Shown here: one piece after another, positions 10,171 to 21,703 of the stretch
Position numbering within the stretch: position 1 is the stretch's first letter
How the letters are laid out: every line of letters begins with the position of its first letter
Assembly (NCBI GenBank): GCA_015178975.1
Contig: WHVD01000140.1
Coordinates: forward strand, 124,001-188,000
DNA from: Hysterangium stoloniferum
Taxonomy: Eukaryota > Basidiomycota > Agaricomycetes > Hysterangiales > Hysterangiaceae
Direction of reading: 5' to 3'
DNA length: 64,000 bases
Made by a program: the position numbers and the translations under genes
The notes under the pieces: model-generated
Told to the model about the DNA's origin: nothing
Database searches by the model: none
The model's input: the letters and a program-made list of their open reading frames with translations, nothing else

Positions 10171-13100
10171 CTATGCTAGTCCCAATAGTTTTCTCAAATA
10201 TTCCACCTTTGGCTTAGCCAATGGTTTGGTTAATAAATCTGCAGGCATCTCTGAAGTAGGTAGATGAACCACTTTAATCTTCCCACTATCAACTTCCTGC
10301 CTTAACCAATATGTCCTCAAATCAAGATGCTTCATTTGACCATGGTGTTCAGGATCTCTGGCAACTGTCATAGCAGATTGGTTGTCAAGATACAATGTGG
10401 ATGCAGTCTTTTGAGGATATCCCAATTCCTCAAACAAGTTCCACAACCATAATACCTCTGCACCTGTTGATACTGCTGCAATATACTCTGCTTCAGTAGT
10501 AGAGAGAGTAACAATAGTTTGCAGTTTACTCTGCCAGCTAATGGCTCCAGTACCCATTTTAACCACATATGCACCAGTAGATTTTCCAGTAGATTTATCA
10601 CCTCCATGATCAGCATCTGAATAGGACACAAATAGTTCCTTGTCATTACTAGGGCCATAGGTCAAACCCAAGTCAAGGGTGCCTTTGAGGTAGCGGAAAA
10701 GATGTTTTACTGCTAGCCAATGAGCCTTTCCTGGATTGTGATTGAATCTAGCCAATACACCAACAGTGTAAGCAATGTCTGGACGAGTGGCAACAGCTAA
10801 ATACATAAGAGACCCAACAGCATGGATGTATGGAATGTCCTTCATATATGCAATCTCCTCAGGGGACACTGGAGCCTGGTCTTTACTCAATTTCAAGTTA
10901 GGCACCATAGGTGTACTAATTGGATTGCAATCAGCAAGACCATAATGCTGTAACATGTCCAAAATGTATTGCCGCTGTGATAGAGTAATGGTTCTCTTCT
11001 TCCTGTCCCGTTCAATGCCAACACCCAATAAGTAAGTAATTGGACCAAGATCATGCAATTTGAAGTGGCTCTTTAGATCATCTTTGAGCTTCTTGATAGC
11101 CTCCTTGGACTTAGATGCAATAGTCATGTCATCTACAAATACTGGTATAATGACTTTGACATCACCCTTTTGGAAGACCCAAATACTATGATCACATAGT
11201 ACCTGTTTGAAACCCAAGCTGAGCAAGACAGCATTCAACTTCTTGTGCCAGATACGTGGTGATTGACGTAAACCATAAAGTCCTTTCAAGAGAAGTAAAA
11301 ACTCATCATGAGCACCTTGGTGAAAACCCTCAGGTTGTTGCAAGTACACCTCCTCTTCAAGTTCACCATTTAAGAATGCAGAAGAGATATCTATACTATC
11401 AAGTTCCATATCCTCTAGTGCAGCCAAAGCTAGAACAGCACGTAAGGTGGCCCATTTGGCAGTAGGAGCAAAGGTATCAGTGAAGTCAAACCCTGGTCGC
11501 TGTGCATAGCCTTTGGCAACAAGACGAGCTTTGAACTTGTCAATTGAGCCATCCTTTTTATGCTTTATTACAAATACCCAACGAGAGCCAATAGCTTTAC
11601 GACCCTCAGGTAATTTGGCAAGACAAAAGGTGCCATTTTCAAGCAAAGATTGCATTTCAGCATATGCAGCATCATACCATTTGTCAGCATCAGGACTTTG
11701 CAAGGCCTCTTTGAGAGTTCTAGGTGCATTATCATTGGCACTAGCCTTGTAAGCAAACTCAAAGGCCTCATCTACAGAGATATAAAGATCTCCTTCACTG
11801 GCACCTAGAGCTTCCTCCTCAGACTCCACTGGTTGAGGAGAAGCTGGTACAGAATCCTCTGCTTCATCACTGGACTCAACTACAGGAGTAGATTCTCTAT
11901 AGTTGTGGATGTTAGCAGGGTAACACATAGGAGGAACTCTGTTTCTGGGTGGATTGCGACGTGGTTGAGGGGGAGGACTTGGTGAATGCTCAGAAGCAGA
12001 ATCAGAGCTAGAGCCTGAATCAGGAGCCAAAGCATTATTACCCTGATCATCTCCCACCTGATTTGGTTCCTGTGGAGCTCCCACCTGAGTAGACCCAGAG
12101 GGGCCAGGAATAAACATATCAATGAATTGTTGGGTATCAGGAAAAACCTTAGGAATAGATGGTGTAGTCTGCTTAGATAGTCCTGGCAAAACTCTCTCAT
12201 CAAAAACAGCATTATTACTGACTATAATCTTTTTAGTCCGTGGATTGTAAAATAACCAACCCTCATAATCTGAAGGATATCCAATGAAGACACACTGTTG
12301 TGTGTAAGAGCCAAGTCCAACACGTTGATCCTTCTGCATATGTACATAGGCAGTGGATCCAAATACCCTAAGATTTGACACATCTGGTTTTCTGCCATGG
12401 AAAGCAGTATAGGGCACAGAATGCTTAAGAGCAGTAGTAGGGGAGCGATTGCGTACATAAGTAATTGCAAGAACAGCACGTCCCCAAAAAGAAGGAGGAA
12501 GGTGGGATTCAGTCAAAATTGAAGTGGACCCTTCTTCCAGTGTCCTATTAAAGCGCTCAGCCACACCATTCTGGTGAGGCTCACTTCAGACAGTATGCTG
12601 CCGACTAATGCCAGCATTTGCAAGGAAGGCATCAAATTCCTTTGATATATACTCTCCACCCTTGTCATCCCTAAAGATCTTAATTGTCTGACCAAGTTTA
12701 TTTTCAACACTAGCCTTGTATAGCTTAAAAGCCTCAAATACATCACTCTTGTTTTTGAGTAATGCAGTCATAGCATAGCATGAGGCATCATCAATGAAGG
12801 TTACCCAATAGTGAAACCCTTCCAGAGTTTGTGTAGGTAATGGACCATGAACATTACTATGAATGAGTGCAAGTGGTTTAGTATAGCGTGTTGTCACCAT
12901 CTTATTAACCACTCTGTTCTGTTTACCAGCTAAGCAAGGTTCACAAATAGGATCTGGAGCAATCTGAGAGTCAATCTGAATACCAGTGACCAAGTCCCCT
13001 GTTATAAGCTTCTTAACATCAGCATGATTCAGATGACTGAAACGACGATGCCAAAGTGAAGAGTCTAATGGACAGGTTGTAACAAGACCAGCATAATCTG

Positions 13101-13565
13101 TCATAAGTACTGTAATTCCATCTAAATAGGCCTGATTCTGTTCATTGACTGTTGCAGTGAAACGCAAAACCTTCTTCTGATAGAAAGACATAGTAGAACC
13201 AAAGATAGAAACATGGTAGTTCTTTTTCTTTGTCAAGTACAAGACTGAGAGTAGATTGCTTGTGAGATGGGGAACATGAAGAACTCTTTGAAATTCCAAA
13301 ATTATATTGCCTTTGCCTTTAGGCTTAAACCGCACAGCTCCTATTCCTGCAGACATAATGATATGTCCATTTGCAACTTGGATAGGAATTTGAAATGGTT
13401 TATAGCTTGAAAACCAGTGACGATGTGGTGTCATATGGGAAGATGCACCTGTGTCAGCTGTCCAATCAGAACTAGCATGAACAAGGAGAGCACAAGATGG
13501 ATCAGAAGGATCAGGAATGCAAGTACTTGCATTTCCAGCAGACTCTGGCTGTTTCTCTTCTGAGA
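10171..13565 (-). pseudogene. Copia pol: protease, integrase, RT, RNase H (one nonsense codon)
   Basis: Reading on the minus strand from 13565: protease active site DWTADTGASSHMTPH; integrase zinc finger (WHRRFSHLNH...CEPC) and catalytic core with DDKGGEY and NGVAERFNRTL; RT with SRWVFVIKHKKDGS, SAFLNGEL and the copia-type FVDDMTIAS; RNase H with DADHGGDKSTGKST and STTEAEYIA; and the end motif ADLLTKPL. The frame is open for more than 1,100 codons apart from one TGA at 12586-12588 (HTV*SEPHQNG), where copia relatives carry arginine. The polyprotein makes cDNA in the particle and inserts it. It is close to intact, so the element is fairly young, consistent with its near-identical LTRs. Confidence 0.92.
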
Positions 13566-13570
13566 CTTAA

Positions 13571-14825
13571 TGTAAGGTATCCGGCTATTTACTCTCTCAA
13601 ATAATTAACAAGCGTTGACACGGCAAGGGATTCAAGAAATAAACAAATAAAGGTCCAGTAATTTAAATACTGATAGATTAATTAGCTGCGCTATTAAGCT
13701 TAAACAACTAAAGTCAATATTTGTTTGGTCTCTTGACAAATTCAGATGAACTTGTAGTGACGTGCTCTACGAAAGTTAAGTTCTCTTTGAGAATAAAGGT
13801 TCGGGAGCTGAATGTATGCGCAATAAGTTGGCGGAAACTTGTCGTAAGCCTTCGCTTTCTTGTAGCCTTTTAGTTTACTATTTATAAAGATTTAACAAGC
13901 TGTTAAATAATTTATAAATAGAGAGATTGTCTGAGAGTCGAATATCCAAGCGTTTGTTTAAAGATCGATTAACTGTGCTGTTAAAATGGGCTCTTGAATA
14001 ACCTAAACGGGCAGGGATTTCAGTAATGAGAATTTAGATTTACTTAAGTGATTAGTAAGCCTAAAGGTTTTCCGGGAAGCTGAGGGAACTTAGATGAATT
14101 AGCTAAGAGAAAGAGTTCAAGATGCTGCAAGTGTAGGTGCTTGCAGTTAGATATCAGACTAAGGCTATTTTTGTCCTTAGGATGATTAGATAAGCTTTGA
14201 GCTGGTGCTGTTGATAGTAGTAAAGTAGTAGTGATTTATTCAGTGATTTAGGCCTCCTTTTATACATGTAGAGATTTTTGCTTAATAATAGCTAAATAAC
14301 TAATTAGGAAATTATTAGAAGCTTCTAAAAGTTTCTATAATTCTGCTATGATGTCATAGCTATCACCTGACTCGAAGATCCGAACCGAAGATCCGAACCG
14401 GTCGAGTCAGGAATTAAACCCGGGATGGCCGAGGGTGGAAGCAAAATAAGCCGTGGCGCCGAAACGGAAATAAACGCGGCCGGCGGCTGCGAAAACTACT
14501 CGCGACGATTTGTAAACACATCGTGACGTCGTCGTCACGTGATGTCACGTGATCGCGCGATAATAATGCGCATATATGTACTAATATAATATAATAAAAA
14601 CCCGGTCTCTCGAAATCAGATAACCCGGCTTTATTATACTTATATTTCGACCGCTCTAGGCTTCGATTACATAATATGATGTCATTCGAAGCTTTGAGTA
14701 TTCGAAGTTAAAAGGAAATAGCCTAATTCTTGAATTAATAAATAAAATAAAATTGAATAAAATAAATTGAAATAAATTCGGGAAAATTAAGGGAAAATTC
14801 GTGAATATATACTAGATACATCACA
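13571..14825 (-). mobile_element. Solo LTR T (1255 bp) inside copia, TSD CTTAA
   Basis: TGTAAGGTATCC...TACATCACA with TG/CA ends. CTTAA directly precedes it (13566-13570) and follows it (14826-14830). Removing it joins copia gag and pol in the same frame. A TATAAAAGG box lies on the minus strand (14256-14264), so the LTR probably points that way. It keeps many CpGs, unlike the related copies at 286-862 and about 21270-21703. No coding capacity. Confidence 0.87.
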
Positions 14826-14826
14826 C

Positions 14827-15267
14827 TTAATCAGAGACACTAGCATGTACTTTGGCTACCTTTCTCCTTTTATGCTTCCTCTTCTTCTGCTCCACTTGTT
14901 TTAATGCCTTCTTCTGTGCAAATTTGTAAAGATGGCAATTATTCTGTATATGACAGTGACGCTTGCAAAAGGTGCAAGTAGAATGTGCCTGATGAAGTTT
15001 CAACCACATATCATTAGGAGCATCATTAATATCAATATGACTGCTCTGGATAGATCCAATAGAGTGCCAAATAATACCAGCTGCTTTGTTAGAGCGTTCC
15101 AACCAGGATGTAAGTAGTTTAACATCATTGGGCTGTTTTTCTTTTCCAAGGACAATGGAAAGGCAATTCTCCATACGCAATAAACCAATAAGATCATGAT
15201 TCCAATCCTCATAATTTGACTCTCCCAAAATAACACTATGGTGCTTGTAAGTATTGTTGGATGCCAT
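14827..15267 (-). pseudogene. Copia gag, internally deleted
   Basis: Starts at ATG 15267 (MASNNTYKHHSVILGESNY), the typical copia gag N-terminus, with the DUF4219/UBN2-like pattern W...L...L. It jumps after KLHQAHST straight to the zinc knuckle CTFCKRHCHIQNNC (C-x2-C-x4-H-x4-C) and a basic tail. At 146 residues it is much shorter than the usual copia gag of about 250-300 residues, so the middle is deleted. It ends in TAA exactly at the target site of solo LTR T. Before that insertion, gag and pol were separated only by this in-frame TAA. Confidence 0.8.
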
Positions 15268-15842
15268 GATAGATCAATATCCACCAAGAATTTAACTGTG
15301 TATCAAGAAGGACTAATTAATTGGAGAAGCAGTTGTAACACTGCCTTGCTCAACAGGGTTACTGTGATGTTGCAAGGAAGGTAAAAAACACAGGCTCACT
15401 GAAGTGCACTATGCCAACAGTTCAAATCCAATGTATATAAAAAGACCCTGTGATAAAAGATAAAATAATGTGGCAGACAACACTGGAAAGTTCCAGAAAT
15501 GGTAGGAGGGAGTGTGACAGATGAGTCACAAGGTGTCACAAGAGTGACAAAAAATATGTTGACCTAAAAATGAAAATTGGATGACCGGGTTTTTGACCCC
15601 TTATAAAGCAACCGGCGCTAAGCGGGCGCTTAATAAGTGAAAATGTGTGCAAGGGCAGGGGGTGGGGTGAGTGCAGAAAGTGACCAAAACAAGTGCCAAA
15701 CCACAGAGATATGACCACAAATAAGATCCAAATGCAATGTAAAGTGTTTTGGATAATAGAAGTTGTCAATAAAGATGTGGGAAGTGATGGATTGCACAGA
15801 TAGCAACTGGATGTAGCAGTTTAGAAACCAGGGCCCATAACC

Positions 15843-16095
15843 TGTTGAAACAGTTGAATAACACTTTGCAGAACACCCCTGTGAGTGTGATTGGAAAGTA
15901 AACACTAAGGAGACTTTCCCACGCCCACAGTGGACTATACTACTAGGTGCTTATCTAAGCACCTATACAGGAGGTACCGACCTAAGGTAACTTACTCAAT
16001 ACTGCACCTACAGTGCTGGGAAAAATACTACAAATATCAGAAAAATATGGAGATCATAATAGACTATGTTAGAGCTGTAGTATCATACTCTAACA
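15843..16095 (-). repeat. 5' LTR of the copia element
   Basis: 253 bp, partner of 9847-10149. The 575 bp between it and the gag ATG (15268-15842) is an untranslated leader with no gene. On the minus strand the leader starts GGTTATGGGCCC, a plausible but unproven primer-binding site. Confidence 0.88.
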
Positions 16096-16100
16096 TGGGT

Positions 16101-18400
16101 TTCATCATGGGACCCGACAGACTCCGCATGGACAAAACTAAAGTGTAAGTCATCAAAGATTGGCCTGAACCCCGAAAAGTTAAAGATATACAATCCTTCC
16201 TCGGCTTTGCTAATTTTTACCAATGGTTTATCTGTGGATATTCCGACATCACGATTCCCCTTACCCATCTTTACATGTCAGGATACTCTATGGAGTTTTA
16301 ATGATAAGTGTCAAAAAGCTTTCAATCTTTTAAAAAATTCTTTTTCTTCAGCTCCTATTCTGTCGCATTGGAAACCAGACTTCCTGCTCATTGTTGAAAT
16401 GGATGCCTCAGACTATGTGCTTGGAGCCATTCTATCTATCCAGGACTCCGATGGAGAAGTCCACCCCATGGCTTTTCTGTCCCGGACCTTTACCGGAGCA
16501 GAGCTCAACTACGACGTTCATGATAAGGAACTCCTGGCAATTTTTTCAGCTTTCAAAACATGGCAACACTATTTGGAAGGCTCAGGAACTCCAATTGATG
16601 TTGTAACAGATCACAAAAACCTGGAATACTTTTCTACCACAAAACGTTTGACCCGCCAGCAGGCCCGCTGGTCTGAATACCTATCAGCTTTCAATATGAC
16701 TATCCACTTTTGACCTGGCCATCTCAGTGGCAAACCCAATACTTTAACTAGACAATGGGACATCTATCCTAAAGAGAGGAGCAACAACTATGCCACAGTA
16801 AACCTGCACAACTTGAAACCTATTTTCATGAATCAGCAACTTACCGCATCAGTCCACATGACTTTCCTCATCAATTCCATTGTCCATGGAATTATCATTA
16901 TGGATATTGAGAAGCTACATCAAGATATTCTATCGGCAATTCCACTAGACCCAATAACTAAAGCACACTTTGACAATCCCACAGACCCCAATCAACCCTG
17001 GTGGTCTCTTGATCAGCATGGTTTCATTAGACTTGATGATCACATCTATGTACTGGACTCTGATGGCCTCCGCCTCAGGATCCTTCAGTACAAACATGAT
17101 CACCCACTCTCCGGACATTTCGGGTACAACAAAACTCTATCATTAATAAGAAGAGAATACACTTGGCCCGGACTCGTGGATTCGTTGGGCACTATTGTAA
17201 ATCTTGCACTACTTGTCCCCACTTGAAATCTCAGCAACACAAGCCATACGGCCTTTTGAAACAACTCCCAGTACTGGAACACCTGTGGAATTCTATCTCT
17301 ATGATTTCATTGAACACCTACTGGACTCTGAAGGCTTTTCTGCCATTCTAGTCGTTGTTGACAGATTCTCAAAACAAGGTATATTCATCCCTACATATGA
17401 TACAATTATGTCTATGCAGTTAGCGGAACTTTTTATTATCCACATATTTTCCAAGTACGGAGTCCCGTCCCACATAACTTCTCACCAAGGATCAGAGTTT
17501 GTGTCTCACTTCTTTAGATCCCTCAGGAAATCCTTGGACATGAAACTACATTTCACGTCCGCACATCACCCAGAAGGTGACGGACAAACCGAACCTGTCA
17601 ACCAGACATTGGAACAATATCTCCATGGATATTGCAATTATCAACAGGACAATTGGAAATCCTTGTTACCACTTGCAGAATTTGCTTACAACAATGCACC
17701 TTTGGCCACTACTGGTATTTCCCCGTTCTTTGCAAATAAGGATATAATCCAAATATTACAGTACATCCAGAACAAAATCTCACCTCTGCTCACGCTCAAG
17801 AGTTCACCGCAGACCTCCACGAGCTCCATGAGGAACTCTGGACTGCAATAAAGTCCCCCCAAGAGCAATATCAACATTCAGCAGACAAAGACTGGATCCC
17901 ACCATCCAACTTCAAGATTGGCGATCGTGTTTTTGTCAAAGCTCAATTCTTCCAGACTACCTATCCATCAAAAAAGCTTGCTGAAAAATATTTAGGTCCA
18001 TTTGAAATTATCGCACAAGTAGGTTCAGTCTCTTGGACCCTACAGCTTCTGGATAGCATGTGCACGGTACACCCGGTATTTCATGTTTCTATGTTAGAAC
18101 CTTGTACTGCTAACACTATCCACATGCAATCTCCGCCTCCTCCAGTCATTATTGACGGAGAACCCGAGTTTGAAATCTCACAAATTTTAGATTTGAAAAT
18201 TGACAAGCATTGACACACTTGTAAACTGCTTTACTTGGTCAAGTGGGTGGGTTACAAGGGCACCGATGAAGAAACCTCATGGATTTTGGCCACAGAACTC
18301 GGTAATGCCATGGAAATCATTACTGACTTTCATACAGCTTACCCACTCAAACCTGGACCACTATCATCTCTCTGACCACACTCTGCGGACCCTGTGTTAC
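16101..18400 (+). pseudogene. Gypsy A end of RT, RNase H, integrase and chromodomain
   Basis: Continues the RT connection domain ([14 protein letters not shown]), RNase H (VEMDASDYVLGAILS, DHKNLEYFSTTKRLTRQQARWS), integrase zinc finger (HDHPLSGHFGYNKT...CKSCTTC), core (DFIEHLLD, HHPEGDGQTEPVNQTLEQYL) and chromodomain (YLVKWVGYKG...TSW). The second catalytic Asp region reads ITSHQGSEF where relatives have SD-x-G-SEF, so an essential Asp is lost. Stops include TAA at 16146 (relatives Gln), and TGA at 16711 and 18211 (relatives Arg), plus frameshifts near 16290, 17180 and 17760. Chromodomains target such elements to modified histones. Confidence 0.87.
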
Positions 18401-18461
18401 ATTTGGACTCATTTTCATTATTCCCTGTCGCCCTATGTGTTAAGAACTGAAAACTGACTAA

Positions 18462-19165
18462 TGTCAGTGGCCGACAGAAGGACTTGGCTTCAGCTTATGT
18501 GCTGCGCCCTCGCAAATATCCCCGTGTGTCCTTAAATTTCAGACAGGCGAAGACTAATCCTAAAGAGTTCCTTTTGGCGAGATACCAACTGGGACTGAAG
18601 GGAAAGTTGAGTGTCAGGACAAGGGGTCGGGGCTGGGAGTGAGTGAGCGCACGCGAAGGCGGATGAGGGGATCCTTAGTATGAGACTGTTACAGACTTAT
18701 GAGGGTATTCTGAGTTGATATTCTGATTGCCTAGTAACTACAACTACAGTGGGTTCATATACAAGTAACAGATGTCTAGAAAATACTAATGGGGAGAAAG
18801 GTGGAAAACGGTATTAACAATAAGCTTGACTAGGAATGGGAAGTTTATGATTAGTTCAGAGGCCAAAGAGATAACCGAGAGCGGAATTACGAAAAAAGGA
18901 AATAGTTCGAGGACTACAAATATAGATAGACATATGTGAAACATAGGATAGAACTGATCATGATAATAAAAGGGACGTATCAAAAGTTTAACCAGATAGT
19001 ACGAGTATATTTTGACGTGGGCGTAAACGGAGTTTGATCATCGCGAAAGCATACATCAGCTTCGGGGGCCGATGGTTTCCGATGTGGTGACTTGAATAGT
19101 AACTTGAATCGTCAATAAGTGGTGATAACGTCAGGGACCGATAGGGTTGCAACACGGTCATAACA
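18462..19165 (+). repeat. 3' LTR of gypsy A (704 bp)
   Basis: TGTCAGTGGCCGACAG...CGGTCATAACA, beginning about 60 bp after the chromodomain ORF. It carries the shared LTR motif gacttggcttcagcttat at 18481-18498. CpGs are well preserved. The related fragment at 1-285 matches its 3' half. Confidence 0.85.
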
Positions 19166-19305
19166 CTATGTCTCTCTTTGCTTTTACAGGTTCTGACATG
19201 TTTTCAAGTCCTTAAGTGGATTTTCCGTGGACTTTGATCTTATGTTTTTCATGCTTTACTTTTACTTTCAAAAAAAAATTACCATTAAACTTTTATTTTA
19301 TTTCC

Positions 19306-20238
19306 TCAATCTACATTTATGGGGCTATGTTTCTGCCCAACCTCAGCCATCTCCTGAGGAAGCTCCGCTACCTCCACAGGCACCTCGTCCTCAGAGCTCC
19401 CAGCTTGTGGCTCCTCATATATGTATCTGCTGAACTCCGCTTGGAACTTCCAAAATTCCGAGTGGAGCCCACGGAGCTCATTTGCCACTACAATTTGGAC
19501 CTTGTTGCTCTTTTGGAGCAACTCGTTCTGGGCCTCAATGCCCTCGATCCGCCCCAACATGTCATCCAACCCGGACATCCCATCTGTCCCACTAACATCC
19601 CATGCCCCAGATCCCATGGGTTGCTTGTGGACAAGCGAGCACCTCGCCTTGAGGTGCGTGCACTGGTAGCATCCCAGTCCCCACCCGGACTTTCGATTGC
19701 ACTCTGTGTTCCGGTCATTGCAACCGGAACACTGCGGATCATTCCATGTCAGTAGGTGGACTGGTGCCGCCTTCCTTGCCTTCTGTTGATATGGTTAGTT
19801 CCCTGGATATCCCATGGACCCAAGACTTACCTTTTGGGGGCTCTCTGGCTCTCCCTTGGACTCCGATTCGACCTCTGTCACTTTGCACTGACAATACCAA
19901 GTCAGTTGAGATCAACAAGTTGAAACATTGGGACTTACATACTTTGCCCGTGGCCTGTCTGCAGCCGCCCAGGCCTTTTCCGTGGCCACCCATGCAGCCT
20001 CCTCCTCATCTCTCTTCCTCTGCCTCTCCGCCTCTTCCTCTGCGGCCAAGGCCACCTGGTATTCCCTGTCAAGGGCTTCCTCCACCTCCCTCGCCTCCTT
20101 TTCTGCCTCCTCACATTGTCGACACTGCTCCTCTCACTGCACCAGTATTTGGGCCATGCTGAGCGGCGCCCGATATGGAGTGCCCATGGAGGGCCCAGCA
20201 GTCGGCATGGGATGTCTTGGTGTTGGCTTGGGTCCCAT
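19306..20238 (-). pseudogene. Zn2Cys6-like hypothetical protein gene, two introns, one nonsense codon
   Basis: Three exons on the minus strand: 20238-19939, 19887-19831 and 19782-19306. The introns of 51 bp (19938-19888) and 48 bp (19830-19783) both begin GTAAGT, contain a CTGAC/CTAAC branch site and end CAG, and both are in phase 0. The product would be about 277 residues: a Pro-rich start (MGPKPTPRHPM), an acidic/basic charged coiled-coil-like stretch (EAEKEAREVEEALDREY), then CSGCNDRNTEC...CYQCTHLKARC. The last spells C-x2-C-x6-C-x9-C-x2-C-x6-C, the spacing of fungal Zn(II)2Cys6 clusters. A second helical stretch and an acidic tail follow. The single lesion is TGA at 20134-20136 after ILVQ, probably CGA before. 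A TATATAAAA box lies about 50 bp upstream. The family is not identified by name; a DNA-binding role is only suggested by the Cys spacing. Confidence 0.72.
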
Positions 20239-20284
20239 TATGGTGAGATGGGGGTAATAAAGAAGAAGAAATTTTCATTTTTTC

Positions 20285-20297
20285 AAATTTTTATATA
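20285..20297 (-). promoter_or_regulatory. TATA box of the Zn2Cys6-like gene
   Basis: Minus strand TATATAAAAATTT, about 50 bp upstream of the ATG at 20238, followed by a pyrimidine-rich stretch (TTTCTTCTTCTTTA) suited to an initiator. Confidence 0.55.
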
Positions 20298-20418
20298 GGC
20301 TCATCGTGTCTGAACCTTACCTTCCAGATCACATGACTCTTTGACACATACGTGTAACTGACAAGAACCTTATCAAGGTCTAGAGCCTCTTTGGGACTTT
20401 GGCATAAAGGGAGGGTAC

Positions 20419-21243
20419 TGTTACGACCGGATTTCCCGACGGACTCCGGGCACTAACTTATACGCACCTGTGCCCTATACACACCCATTGTCAGTTTACG
20501 GGAATTCCCACTGGACTCCGTACGTGAGACTTGTCTACGTTCGACTTCATTACATTGTGTATCAGTCACTTGAATACCCACTGGACTCCATCCCTGTCTA
20601 TGTCCGACCTTGTCCTGTGCGTCAGTCACCGGACCCTGCTCATAAAACCCATCATCCCTCTAACAGAGCCCCATTCCTGTTTTAGTCAAATGACCTGTCA
20701 CAATTTGGACTCCGCTCCCGCTCCATTTCCCATTATGGTTTATGATTTGTCACGATTTGGACTCTGCTCCGTTCCATCCCATTCCTAACAACAAATTTGG
20801 TGTTTACTATTCCTGTTTTATGTTTTGCTAGTTTCATTTCATTATTACTGGATTTGGTATGTCATTCATTCCACGGTCTATTAGGTCTGGCAGATGTTGT
20901 ACATACAATCCAGTCAGAAAATCGGCTTAGATTCCCCCCCAGTAATCTAATACATTTTCTGCTCTAAACTCCTACTTGAATTACACCACTCACACTAGTC
21001 AGAGCCCACGGGCCCCAGTGCATCTATCTCTCTTATTTATCTCAACTCCCGACCTCTCGACCCACAACCTCTGACCCACGACCCCTTGACCGATGAACCC
21101 CACCCGGACTCCCCGGGATTCCCATCCGCCTGTTTGAAATTGGACAACACGATCTTGCGAGGGTGCAGCCTATAAGCTGAAGCCAAGTCCTACCGGATAA
21201 TCTGCGGGTTTCTCCAGAAACCCGCCATGTACGTACCCTAACA
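20419..21243 (-). mobile_element. R1-family LTR (825 bp)
   Basis: Plus-strand text TGTTACGACCGG...CGTACCCTAACA. It is the inverse of the solo LTR at 25897-26726, so it points to the minus strand, toward the Zn2Cys6-like gene 180 bp away. The shared LTR motif lies at 21172-21189 on the minus strand. The flanks GGTAC and ACCTG do not match, so there is no target duplication; it may be one end of a longer element or rearranged. Confidence 0.82.
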
Positions 21244-21269
21244 ACCTGGCACCTGGCACATTACCTTGC

Positions 21270-21703
21270 ATTTATGTGTGCATTTTTGGTGTCACATGAT
21301 ATATTACATAAGGTAGCTCATACAGTCACATTAGTGACTGTCACACCTAGTTACATATATTACAGTCACATAGTTGACTCATTAGCATTAGGTTCCATTC
21401 TGGGATCTCGGCCTCAATAATTTATTAAATCTTTGAATTCAGATTTAAGGGTTGGACCCTTGTCTCAGACACTAAAGTCATAGCACAGAAAAAGGGTAAT
21501 AAATACTGAGACATGATATCATAAAATAATTAAATAGTTAAATAATTAGTTATCAAAATGTATATACTGTAAGGAGGGCCAGAAATCCACAATAGAACAA
21601 CTTATGACACATATTTTGCAACACAGCACAGAAGCTTATCTCATCATCCTAAGGACAATAATAGCCTTAGTCTGAGACACTAACTGCAGGCACCTACACT
21701 TGC
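21270..21703 (-). repeat. Fragment of the T LTR family, cut by LTR S
   Basis: The reverse complement of about 14140-14560, clearest at 21640-21703 ('catcctaaggacaa', 'tagccttagtctgag', 'gcacctacacttgc'). CpG-poor relative to the 14-kb copy. It stops exactly where LTR S begins. Confidence 0.65.

Larger units (their letters stand above)
9847..16095 (-). mobile_element. Ty1/copia element, antisense, inserted in the gypsy A RT
   Basis: Flanked by the exact target duplication TGGGT (9842-9846 and 16096-16100). LTRs at 9847-10149 (3' LTR on the minus strand) and 15843-16095 (5' LTR) share TGTTAGAG...TTTCAACA ends on the minus strand. Gene order on the minus strand: gag, protease, integrase, RT, RNase H. 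A purine-rich tract (AGGTGGGAG, complement of 10150-10158) abuts the 3' LTR. The element is split between gag and protease by a 1255-bp solo LTR. Confidence 0.93.
2314..19165 (+). mobile_element. Gypsy A: Ty3/gypsy chromovirus split by two nested retroelements
   Basis: Segments in order: gag (2314-3005), [gypsy B 3006-8503], protease and first half of RT (8504-9846), [Ty1/copia 9847-16095], rest of RT, RNase H, integrase and chromodomain (16101-18400), 3' LTR (18462-19165). Removing the copia element with one TSD copy (TGGGT) restores a continuous RT reading frame (EYLG then FIMGPD). The 5' end is truncated at 2313, and no 5' LTR adjoins the gag. Confidence 0.88.

Noticed and set aside
15930-16148. 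72-codon ORF within the copia LTR
   Set aside because: Lies across LTR and leader sequence and has no protein-like features.
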